The notes under the pieces are model-generated. The model ran no database searches and was not told where the DNA came from. It saw nothing but the letters and a program-made list of their open reading frames with translations. The position numbers and the translations under genes were made by a program. DNA of 53,901 bases from a bacterium (GTDB lineage: Bacteria; Electryoneota; RPQS01): contig JAHJDG010000164.1 of NCBI GenBank assembly GCA_018812265.1, forward strand, positions 1 through 53,901. The letters run 5' to 3'. Positions 16,673 through 24,308 of this stretch are shown here, one piece after another (the stretch's first letter is position 1; each line of letters starts with the position of its first letter).

Positions 16673-19600
16673 ATGAAGAAGTGCATGTTGTGGTTCGTGT
16701 GTTTGGTGATGTTCTGCAATGTTCAGGGCATTCCAGCCGAAGCGCCTGAGATCAGCCAGGAGGAGTTGGCCCGACAGGCCGAGCTTGCAGAGCAGGCGGT
16801 TGTCGCCGCCAAGGATGCCGAGCAGGCCACGATTCGTGCTCTGTACGATCGCCTGTTGACGGGCGACGACCTGAATGAGGCCGAGAAGGACCTCGTGTAC
16901 GCCAACATGGGATGGCTGGAACCGCGTCGTCCCGGTGGCAGCGTTGACAACGCCGGTGGCCCCGATGCATTCGGCTACCGCTACGTGGACAACGTGGCCC
17001 CCGACACGGCCACCTACAACTGGATCGAGCTGAAGGGCGATCCGTCGGCCACCTGGCTGCCGTCTACCGCCTTCTCCAGCATGGATGCGGCGGTGAACAA
17101 TGCCGATCTGCCGATTGGCTTCACCTTCCCGTTCTACGGCGGCAGCTACACCATCTTCCGCGTCAGCGTAGACGGCAACATCCAGTTCGTTCCGACCTAC
17201 AGCACGGGCGGATACTCCACCTGTATCCCCAACGGATCGGTGGTTCGTCCGGCGATCATGCCGTTCATGGATGACCTCTACCTCACGCGGGGCGGGATCA
17301 CCACCGGCAACAACGTGATCGGCTATCGCAATTTCACCGGCTATACGGTGATTCAGTTCGACTCGATCGGCCGCTACAGCACCACCGATCGCGGATCGTT
17401 CAACTATCAGGCCATTTTGTTCCCCGACGGCAAGATCAAGGTTCAGGTTCGGCGGGCCTTCTTTCAGACGGCCAATGCCGACAGCGCCCATGCCATCGGG
17501 ATTCAGCAGGGTGGTTCGACCAATCCGGCTCTGCAGTACGTCTGTGACCGCACCGGATATTCGCTGGGCGGTTTCGGATTGGACTCGACGATCAACCGGG
17601 CCATCTGGTTCTTTCAGTTGTTCCTGACCAATGACTTCGGGACGACCAGTCTGGTGACTCCCAGCCCGACCGGCATTCACGAGCCCAGTTCGGTGGTCAC
17701 GGTCAGCGCGATGGTCAAGAATTTCGGCTCGACCACCGAGTCCTCGCCCGTGTACTACTCGTTCAACGGCGGTGCGGCGGTGGGTCCCGAGACCAGCCCC
17801 GTGCTGAGCACCAACCAGTCCGGGCAGGTGACCTTTGCGACGCAACTGACCTTGCCGGCCACGCCGGGGATTTATCCGCTCAAGGTCTATACCAATCTGG
17901 CGACCGATGGGGATCGCGGCAACGATACTCTGACGGTGAATCTCAACGTGAACTACTGCTACGACACCAATCTGGGCAGCGCGCTTCCCGTCAACCTGAC
18001 GGGTGAAACTACTTGCGGCATGGTGGACAACTACTTCAACACTTGCCTCGGATCATATGATGGGGGCGAAGACCAAGTCTACCGTTGGGAGGTCACCACT
18101 GCGGGTGAATACACGATCCGGTTGAATCCCGGCACGACCACCTATACGGGCATCGCCATTGACGACGAATGCCCACCGGCCGCAACCTGTATCGCCTATC
18201 ACACTCAGTCCACCGCCACACCCCACGGCATTACGTGTCTCGCCCTGAATCCCGGTGTGTACTATATCATGGTGGATACGTATCCATCGCCCTACTGCAT
18301 CCCCGACTACAGCCTGACCATCGAGGTGTGTCTCCCCTGCGACTCGATTCCGCTGTGCGGAACGCCCGCCGAGACCGAACCCAACAACACCTGCGCGACG
18401 TTCGATGCCTATGTGCTGAGTCATGACGATGTGATCTATGCCCGCCATTGCCCCGAAGCCGACAGTGACTGGTACCGGGTGATGATTCCACCGATGAACC
18501 AGCTCACCCTTGACTTGTTCGACGGCACGAACTGCACCGTCAGTCCGTCCACCACGGTACGATACAAGGTCGCCGACGCCGCCTGCAGCGGCATCACCGG
18601 TCCCTACACCGGTCCGCGCACGTATTTGAACTGCACCAATGATCCGTTGACGATCCATGTCATGGTCTACGAAACGACTACCCCGGCACGAACCGCCTAC
18701 AAGCTGACCACCACTTGCACCACCAACCTCTACTGTGGCACTCCGACCGAGACCGAGCCCAACAATACGTGCGCGACGTATGACGCCTACGAACTCGACT
18801 GCACGAATAACGTGGTCTATGGTCTGCACTGCCCGGCGAGCGACAGCGACTTCTTCAAGATCACCATTCCACCCGGAACCCATGCGGTGATCAAAGCCTA
18901 CGTGGGCACGGGCTGCAACGTCAATCCGCCGAACACCAACATCTACACCCAGCTCTACACCACAGATTGCACACCGGTGGGTTCAGCCGGAACGTCCAAC
19001 AAGACCGTCAACTACTGCCACGGGACGGTGGATACCACGGTGTATCTGTTGGTGAAAAATTACGGCACGACCACGCAGTACACGGGTCCCTATAAGATCG
19101 AGGTGGTCTGCGGCACGGCTCCCACCAATGACTTGTGCGAGAACGCTATTCCGGTGGCTATCGGTTCGAGCACGATCGGCAACACCTTCTGTACCACCGT
19201 AGATAACGCCCCGATCTGTGACAATTATAACCCGGCGACGTCCGGCCCTGGAGTGTGGTACACGTTCGTTGGCAACAACGACCTCATCCAAGTCGGAACG
19301 TGTAATCCCAACACGCCTCTTGACACAAAAGTGAACGTATATAGTGGTGACTGCGCCAATCTGGTGTGTGTGACCGGTGATGACGATGATTGCACGGCGC
19401 CGGGTCTGGCGTCCCTCGACACCGTTTGTGCGCTGGCCGGAGTTACCTATTACGTTCTGGTGTACAACTACTCGACCGGCACGGTGTCCAACGTCTTTCA
19501 GTTGGATCTGGTAGACCTCGGCGTTCCCTGTGACGTCGGCCGCTGCTGCTACGGCGACGTGACCAATCCGAGCTGTATGGACACGACCGCGGCCCGCTGT

Positions 19601-22189
19601 ACGGAACTGGGCGGCGCGTGGACGTTCGGTCTGAACTGCACGGCCAATCCGTGCCCGGTCTGCGTAGTGGACCAGAGCGTAACCGCTCCCGGCCAATGGA
19701 CCGGAACCACTGCCGGTGACGACTGCGATCTCCGCACCGGCGCGGACTATATGTTCGAGGTCACGATCCCCTACGCCAGCACCTGGACCTTCTCGCTGTG
19801 CAACACCAGCCTGGCCTGGGACACCTATCTGTATCTGTCCCAGTTCTGCTGCAACGGCTACCTCTACTTGAACGACGACTACTGCGGCGCGGTCTCGGAG
19901 ATCAATTGTGTCTCGCTGACTGCCGGCACCTACTACCTTGACGTCGAGCCTTACAGCACCTCGTATTCCGGCGCATTCGTGCTGGATGTGTACGACTGTG
20001 CCTGTCAAGACTTCGCATGCACATATACCATAGAAGAGGTGTACGCGAACCTCTCCAGTCTCGTGGGCAGGTGGATCTACGTGTTCTGTTATACCACACC
20101 CAGTGATTTGTTCGTGGGTGATTTCGCCGCCTACGAAGCCAACACCCCGCTGCCCGAGAACGTGATCATGACTCGCGCGGGAAGTGTCACTGTTCCCGAT
20201 TCCCTGAATTACGGAGCGGCTGTTTTGGCGGGAGGAATCGTGGGCTGCGATTCCACTCGGCTGCTCGGCTACTGTCTAACGATCCAAGTGGACACTCTCG
20301 TTTACCTGCTGCCGGCGATGACCACGTCCGTTCTGTCTCCCTGTCTTCTGCAGCCGCTCGAACCCTGTGACTCGTGCAAGTTCGCCATCTTCATTTCCGG
20401 TGGGGTAGATTCAGACAACAACCACGCGGACTACTACAACGATCTGAAGTACTGGTACCAGTACAAACGAAACATCGGCTACTGCAGCGAGAACATCAAG
20501 GTCTTCTACTACGAAGGTTCGAGGCCACCGGGGGATACGACGATTCCCGCCGCTAATGTGCAGGCGGCCACGACGGCAAACATCCAAACCGCCGTGAATG
20601 ACATCTCGCGGAAAGTGAAAGCCTGTGAGACGGCTAATCCGGGAAGTTCGGAAGTGGAAATCATGGTCACCAACCACGGAGATCCTTCGGGTATCTGCCT
20701 GCTTGGTGACAGCGTTTTCATTACCCCGGAGCAATTCACGGCCTTCAAGCAGACTCTGGTGGACTCCGGCCTGTCCAAACTGGATATCGAACAGGGACAG
20801 TGCTTCGGCGGAAACATGCTGGAGGAGCCGGGTTTTCGACCGGGAAAATGCAACGTGACGGAATCCTCCGCCGCTGACGACTCTCAATACTCGTATAGCG
20901 AGCGTGGCCAGAACGGCTACAACATCTGGCTCAACGCCAAGCGTGAAGCCCTCAGCTCCGGGCTCCCGCTTCCACAGGCGATTCAAAGGGCGGATTCCCT
21001 CTACAACCAATGGCTGAAAGCCCAGGCCGACAGTGCACGAGCCGAAGCACAACGATTGGGAGACATTGCGGCCGATACGACCAAACCGGACTCCGTCCGC
21101 GCTAAGGCCATTCTTGAACAATTGGAGTGGCTCATTGATGCCGGACAATATGAGATGGACGCCAACCGCCAGATGTACGTTCACTACAGATGGTTCTCCG
21201 GATACTGCAAAATGGACACCATCAAGGTCCCGCGTGGAGGAGCGGTCAAGCTGAAATTCAGCGGCGACAGCACCAGTTGCGGCAACTGCGAGGTCTGGGA
21301 ACTCGACGGTCAGGGGAAAATCGTGAAACGACTCAAGTGGAACTGGACCATCCCCGGCTCCCGTTACCATGTTGCTGGCGGGGACGAGCGCTGGCTACAT
21401 GCCGATTCGAACTCGACCGGCATCTTCATCGTCAAGAACAACGATTCCACCTGGAGCTACAAGGTAGAAACGTGGCCGGTGGATCACGAATCCAGCCCCA
21501 GCAACGAGGCGACTTTCTCCGGTTTCTCGGAAGGCGGTTGGAACGATAGTCCGGCCGAATTCGGCTATCCGGCGGGTCCGGTCGTCGTAGTGAATGAAGG
21601 GCCCGGCTTGAACCTCTACACATTGCCCGCCGAAATGTCACCGGGGGGAGTCAGCACTCTCCAAGTCAACTACGAAATCCTCGAACAGAATTATTGGTGG
21701 AGCGCGATGCAGTGGTACGCCCGCTTCCTCGAGGTGGAGCCCAATACCGGCATCCGTGTTCAGTGTGAAAATGCGTTGGTTCCGGACGACACTCTGTACG
21801 TTTCCGATCCCGGGGAATACGCCGTTAATCTGGGCGCGATTTCCGGCACGGGAACTCACGCTCTTACTCTAACGCTTCTTTCCGGTTCCGTAACCTTCGA
21901 CAACTGGGCGCTGCGCACCACGCTCTCCACCGGCTTCGAATGCGAACTGGCCGACAGTGTAGCCGTGTACGTCTGTCCGCAGTGGGGTCCCAACCCAACC
22001 CTCCATTTCTATGCCCCGCGGGACGGCAATTACTGGATCTTCAGCACCACCGACCGGAATTTGGTCTTCAGCCCGGTTACATGGCTGCTGGAAGCCGATC
22101 TCCCGGTGCTTGCCGGATGGAATCACTGGATGGATCCGGCTGCGCCCGTTTCCTACAAGCGGTATGTAGTGGTTCATCTCTGCGAGTAG
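16673..22189 (+). CDS. Giant secreted protein with PPC-like repeats and a clan-CD (legumain/caspase-like) peptidase domain
   Basis: 1838 aa. I start at 16673, where ATG follows AAAGGAG and opens a signal peptide (MKKCMLWF to about residue 22); the ATG at 16637 has no such site. Regions in order: a helical Ala/Glu-rich stretch (25-70); a nidogen-like beta domain (75-320, with GFTFPFYG); a CARDB-like Ig domain (325-425); Cys-rich PPC-like repeats near 429, 562 and 688, two opening with ETEPNNTC; a related NDLCENA domain near 816; a Cys knot near 956; and another beta domain near 997. At about 1232-1420 the order is FAIFISGG strand, TNHG with His1335, and GQCFGG with Cys1377, matching the His-Gly and Gln/Ala-Cys dyad of clan CD peptidases. 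The C-terminal 400 residues are beta-rich and of unknown type. There is no type IX sorting tail. It is probably a surface or released protease or adhesin. Confidence 0.82.
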   Translation: MKKCMLWFVCLVMFCNVQGIPAEAPEISQEELARQAELAEQAVVAAKDAEQATIRALYDRLLTGDDLNEAEKDLVYANMGWLEPRRPGGSVDNAGGPDAFGYRYVDNVAPDTATYNWIELKGDPSATWLPSTAFSSMDAAVNNADLPIGFTFPFYGGSYTIFRVSVDGNIQFVPTYSTGGYSTCIPNGSVVRPAIMPFMDDLYLTRGGITTGNNVIGYRNFTGYTVIQFDSIGRYSTTDRGSFNYQAILFPDGKIKVQVRRAFFQTANADSAHAIGIQQGGSTNPALQYVCDRTGYSLGGFGLDSTINRAIWFFQLFLTNDFGTTSLVTPSPTGIHEPSSVVTVSAMVKNFGSTTESSPVYYSFNGGAAVGPETSPVLSTNQSGQVTFATQLTLPATPGIYPLKVYTNLATDGDRGNDTLTVNLNVNYCYDTNLGSALPVNLTGETTCGMVDNYFNTCLGSYDGGEDQVYRWEVTTAGEYTIRLNPGTTTYTGIAIDDECPPAATCIAYHTQSTATPHGITCLALNPGVYYIMVDTYPSPYCIPDYSLTIEVCLPCDSIPLCGTPAETEPNNTCATFDAYVLSHDDVIYARHCPEADSDWYRVMIPPMNQLTLDLFDGTNCTVSPSTTVRYKVADAACSGITGPYTGPRTYLNCTNDPLTIHVMVYETTTPARTAYKLTTTCTTNLYCGTPTETEPNNTCATYDAYELDCTNNVVYGLHCPASDSDFFKITIPPGTHAVIKAYVGTGCNVNPPNTNIYTQLYTTDCTPVGSAGTSNKTVNYCHGTVDTTVYLLVKNYGTTTQYTGPYKIEVVCGTAPTNDLCENAIPVAIGSSTIGNTFCTTVDNAPICDNYNPATSGPGVWYTFVGNNDLIQVGTCNPNTPLDTKVNVYSGDCANLVCVTGDDDDCTAPGLASLDTVCALAGVTYYVLVYNYSTGTVSNVFQLDLVDLGVPCDVGRCCYGDVTNPSCMDTTAARCTELGGAWTFGLNCTANPCPVCVVDQSVTAPGQWTGTTAGDDCDLRTGADYMFEVTIPYASTWTFSLCNTSLAWDTYLYLSQFCCNGYLYLNDDYCGAVSEINCVSLTAGTYYLDVEPYSTSYSGAFVLDVYDCACQDFACTYTIEEVYANLSSLVGRWIYVFCYTTPSDLFVGDFAAYEANTPLPENVIMTRAGSVTVPDSLNYGAAVLAGGIVGCDSTRLLGYCLTIQVDTLVYLLPAMTTSVLSPCLLQPLEPCDSCKFAIFISGGVDSDNNHADYYNDLKYWYQYKRNIGYCSENIKVFYYEGSRPPGDTTIPAANVQAATTANIQTAVNDISRKVKACETANPGSSEVEIMVTNHGDPSGICLLGDSVFITPEQFTAFKQTLVDSGLSKLDIEQGQCFGGNMLEEPGFRPGKCNVTESSAADDSQYSYSERGQNGYNIWLNAKREALSSGLPLPQAIQRADSLYNQWLKAQADSARAEAQRLGDIAADTTKPDSVRAKAILEQLEWLIDAGQYEMDANRQMYVHYRWFSGYCKMDTIKVPRGGAVKLKFSGDSTSCGNCEVWELDGQGKIVKRLKWNWTIPGSRYHVAGGDERWLHADSNSTGIFIVKNNDSTWSYKVETWPVDHESSPSNEATFSGFSEGGWNDSPAEFGYPAGPVVVVNEGPGLNLYTLPAEMSPGGVSTLQVNYEILEQNYWWSAMQWYARFLEVEPNTGIRVQCENALVPDDTLYVSDPGEYAVNLGAISGTGTHALTLTLLSGSVTFDNWALRTTLSTGFECELADSVAVYVCPQWGPNPTLHFYAPRDGNYWIFSTTDRNLVFSPVTWLLEADLPVLAGWNHWMDPAAPVSYKRYVVVHLCE

Positions 22190-22214
22190 CTTCACGGCGC
22201 AGGTCTCTTAACCG

Positions 22215-22244
22215 GAACACCCAGTGCCATTGCACTGGGTGTTC
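22215..22244 (+). terminator. Terminator of the giant surface protein gene
   Basis: A perfect 13-bp stem (22215-22227 with 22232-22244) with a 4-nt loop lies 25 bp after the stop codon and is followed by TGATTT. The U-tract is short. It lies between convergent genes and may act both ways. Confidence 0.75.
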
Positions 22245-22295
22245 TGATTTCCTGCTGACAAATGGCGAGACTAAGAGCAAACGCCGACCGAATCC

Positions 22296-23249
22296 TTATT
22301 GCGTGTATTTCAAAATCGTCCCGGCTTTGCCGACAGCCCACAGCTTCTGCGGACTCTGAAACAGACGATGCAGGTCCGGGAATTCCTCAGCGGATCTATT
22401 CCATTTCTCCCCGCCGTCATCCGTCCACCACAGCGATCCCGGTTCCTTATTTTGATCCCCCACTATGAATCCGCGCTTCTCGTCAACAAAGCGGACACTC
22501 CGCAAGCGATTCGACGTGAATCGTTCGGATGTCCGCCACGTGCGGCCGCTGTCTGCAGTATGGAAGACGTCGCCGCCATGTCCCACGGCCCAGCCGTGAC
22601 TGAGACTTGCGAAATGGAGTCCGCGAATGACGGCTCCCTCCTCAAGATCATTCGCGATCCAGCTTTCCCCGCCGTCGGTCGTTCGCAACACGTACTTGCC
22701 ACCGGCCATGAAGCCCCGGTTCGCATCCAGGAATTGGATAGGCTCGAAACAAGCTCCCGGAAATTCCTGCTTGCGCTCGATCCACGTTTCTCCTCTATCC
22801 GTGGACTCATACATCACAGCTTTGCGGTTGGATACGTCCATACCCACCAAAAATCCTCTTCCCTGCTCCGGCACGTGGATCCCATAGAAGGCGTAGCTTT
22901 CGAGCGCCAACTCGATCCGCTGCCACGTCCATCCGCCGTCTTGTGTTTGAAGAAACGAGCCGTTCTCGCCACACACCCAGCCCGTGTTTCTGTCGGAGAA
23001 AAAGATGCACTCATAGAAGATGGAATCCAGTCGGGATGCGATTGTCCACGTATCCCCTCCGTCCACGGTGCGGAGTACCAGACCCGTTCCATAGGAAATA
23101 ATCCAGCCGTGGTCGTCGTCGAGAAAGAATCCATTATGCAAGGGATCCTCGGTGGGCGATGACACGCGAATCCACGATGACTCCTCTTCGGCCATACACA
23201 CAAGGCAAAATGCCAAACTCGCCGCGCAGAAACCAAGAAGTACTCTCAT
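22296..23249 (-). CDS. Secreted YCF48/BNR-like beta-propeller protein
   Basis: 317 aa. Repeated blades of the form 'GWxxG..G.ilrT.DGG.tW' (TVDGGDTWT, TQDGGWTWQ, STDRGETWI, TTDGGESWI, TADSGRTWR, TDDGGEKWN) identify a YCF48-like/BNR propeller, as in photosystem-II assembly factor HCF136 and many secreted proteins of non-photosynthetic bacteria. I place the start at 23249, where ATG follows GGGGAG and opens a signal peptide (MRVLLGFCAASL to about residue 21). The longer frame reaching 23534 would overlap the lipocalin gene and encode Arg/His-rich sequence with no protein-like character. The protein is probably periplasmic or surface-exposed; its target is unknown. It lies 86 bp after the lipocalin. 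Confidence 0.85.
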   Translation of the reverse strand: MRVLLGFCAASLAFCLVCMAEEESSWIRVSSPTEDPLHNGFFLDDDHGWIISYGTGLVLRTVDGGDTWTIASRLDSIFYECIFFSDRNTGWVCGENGSFLQTQDGGWTWQRIELALESYAFYGIHVPEQGRGFLVGMDVSNRKAVMYESTDRGETWIERKQEFPGACFEPIQFLDANRGFMAGGKYVLRTTDGGESWIANDLEEGAVIRGLHFASLSHGWAVGHGGDVFHTADSGRTWRTSERFTSNRLRSVRFVDEKRGFIVGDQNKEPGSLWWTDDGGEKWNRSAEEFPDLHRLFQSPQKLWAVGKAGTILKYTQ

Positions 23250-23335
23250 TGCTCTCCCCATTCTTGCGCAGGATGGATTGGTTGCGCAGTTCCTTGTAGG
23301 ATCAACGCCTTCATCAGAATTCGGGACACGAGCCG

Positions 23336-23893
23336 TTACCTCCCCGATTGCTGCGTGCGGATGAGGCCGGTCAGGTCGTAGCCTTTCCCTTTCACCTGAT
23401 CGAGAATTTTTTGTAGTGTGGTCTCGTCCATCGCGGGAGTGCGGGCGAGGATCCAGAGAAATTTCCGGGTCGGCTCGCCCACGGCGGCGTAGCTGTAGTC
23501 GGGCGCGAGCTCGATGATCCAATAGTCTCCCCATACGAACGGCAGAAACGAGAGAAAGGCCGGTGCGAAACGGACTTTGAGTTTCGTATTCGGACCATCC
23601 GCGCGGGCCTGCTTCGCCCGTCCCTCTGCTTCGTCCATCTGCCCGTTCTCAGTTCGGCAGCGGTTAACGATCCGGATGTCTCCATCGTCAAACAGACTGT
23701 ACGTCGCCGTCACGTCGCCCGCGCACTGGCTTTGAAACCGGTTCGGCAGCCGTGCGATCTCATACCACGTGCCCAGATAGCGATGGAGATCCATTTCCGA
23801 AACCGCTTCCAGCGGCGGTCTGGTTTCTCCCTGCGCACCGCCGACGACGGCGAACAGCAAAAGAAATGAAGTCGCAAGAGACAGGTTCATCAT
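23336..23893 (-). CDS. Bacterial lipocalin (Blc-like), signal peptide
   Basis: 185 aa from the first of two adjacent ATG codons (23893, 23890), which open a signal peptide ending near GGAQG; upstream in-frame residues look non-coding. The lipocalin signature is clear: RYLGTWYEIARLPNRFQ, then VTATYSL, then a Trp/Tyr-rich strand (GDYWIIELAPDYSYA) and FLWILARTP. Length fits the Blc/ApoD-like family. Blc proteins are envelope proteins that bind lysophospholipids or fatty acids. The mature N-terminus lacks a lipobox, so it is probably soluble in the periplasm. Confidence 0.92.
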   Translation of the reverse strand: MMNLSLATSFLLLFAVVGGAQGETRPPLEAVSEMDLHRYLGTWYEIARLPNRFQSQCAGDVTATYSLFDDGDIRIVNRCRTENGQMDEAEGRAKQARADGPNTKLKVRFAPAFLSFLPFVWGDYWIIELAPDYSYAAVGEPTRKFLWILARTPAMDETTLQKILDQVKGKGYDLTGLIRTQQSGR

Positions 23894-23996
23894 CGAATGT
23901 CCGATCGTCGGTCCGAAAAAGTATCGTGAATGAATGCCCGATTTCTTCCGCTGATGAACATCCCACGCGCGCAACCCGGCCGGAACTTAATCCGCA

Positions 23997-24066
23997 TGTC
24001 ATTCTGAGGGCCGCTCTTCCTCCAACGTAACTCTGTCACGATGACAAAGCGGCCCGAAGAATCTCA
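23997..24066. repeat. Dispersed palindromic intergenic element (GTCATTCTGAG type)
   Basis: Begins TGTCATTCTGAGGG, contains GGGCCGCT paired with AGCGGCCC, has an inverted end GATGACA at 24040-24046, and ends with CGAAGAATCTCAG. This pattern recalls short repetitive palindromic elements scattered between genes in many bacteria. A weaker relative lies at 53076-53138. Only two copies are visible here, so the repeat status is inferred. Confidence 0.4.
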
Positions 24067-24084
24067 GCCCGTTCGCTCGAAACC

Positions 24085-24171
24085 TCACCGCATCAGCACC
24101 ACCTTCCTCGTCTCCACTCTCCCCGCCGCTTCCACCCGCGCCAGATACACTCCCGAAGATACTCGGCCGCC
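24085..24171 (-). pseudogene. Orphan tail of a type IX sorting domain
   Basis: On the minus strand, in a frame different from the lpxB remnant, about 28 codons read GRVSSGVYLARVEA, then a short linker, then TRKVVLMR and a stop. This is the last quarter of a Por/type A sorting domain; compare GSGIYFCRMRA and KMVLLR at the end of the 5557-7347 protein. The rest of the gene is missing: the sequence directly upstream is the head of lpxB. It is a fragment left by a deletion or rearrangement, or an assembly join. Confidence 0.7.
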
Positions 24172-24302
24172 TGCATGTGGTCATCGCCGATGCCGAACAG
24201 CTCGGCTTCGGGAAACCGCTTCCGCAGCTCGGCCACCACGCCCGCGCCATGCGCATCGCCCGAGGCTTCCCCGGCGGATATGAAGATGAAAGGAGAGGTC
24301 AC
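24172..24302 (-). pseudogene. lpxB: Truncated lipid-A-disaccharide synthase, N-terminal fragment
   Basis: From a GTG at 24302 the frame reads FIFISAGEASGDAHGAG, then LRKRFPEAELFGIGDD and HMQAA. This is the conserved start of LpxB, the glycosyltransferase that joins UDP-diacylglucosamine and lipid X. After about 43 codons the similarity stops and the frame runs into the sorting-domain tail out of frame, ending at 24093. Over 300 residues of LpxB are missing, so the product cannot work. It lies 6 bp after the restriction-modification gene and in the same direction as the Gfo/Idh gene, a common neighbour of lpxB, which suggests the original order was gfo/idh-lpxB. Confidence 0.75.
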
Positions 24303-24308
24303 TGGATT

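Noticed and set aside
22296-23534. A 412-residue version of the YCF48-like protein
   Set aside because: The N-terminal 95 residues are Arg/His-rich, overlap the lipocalin gene, and lie before a clear ribosome site and signal peptide at 23249.
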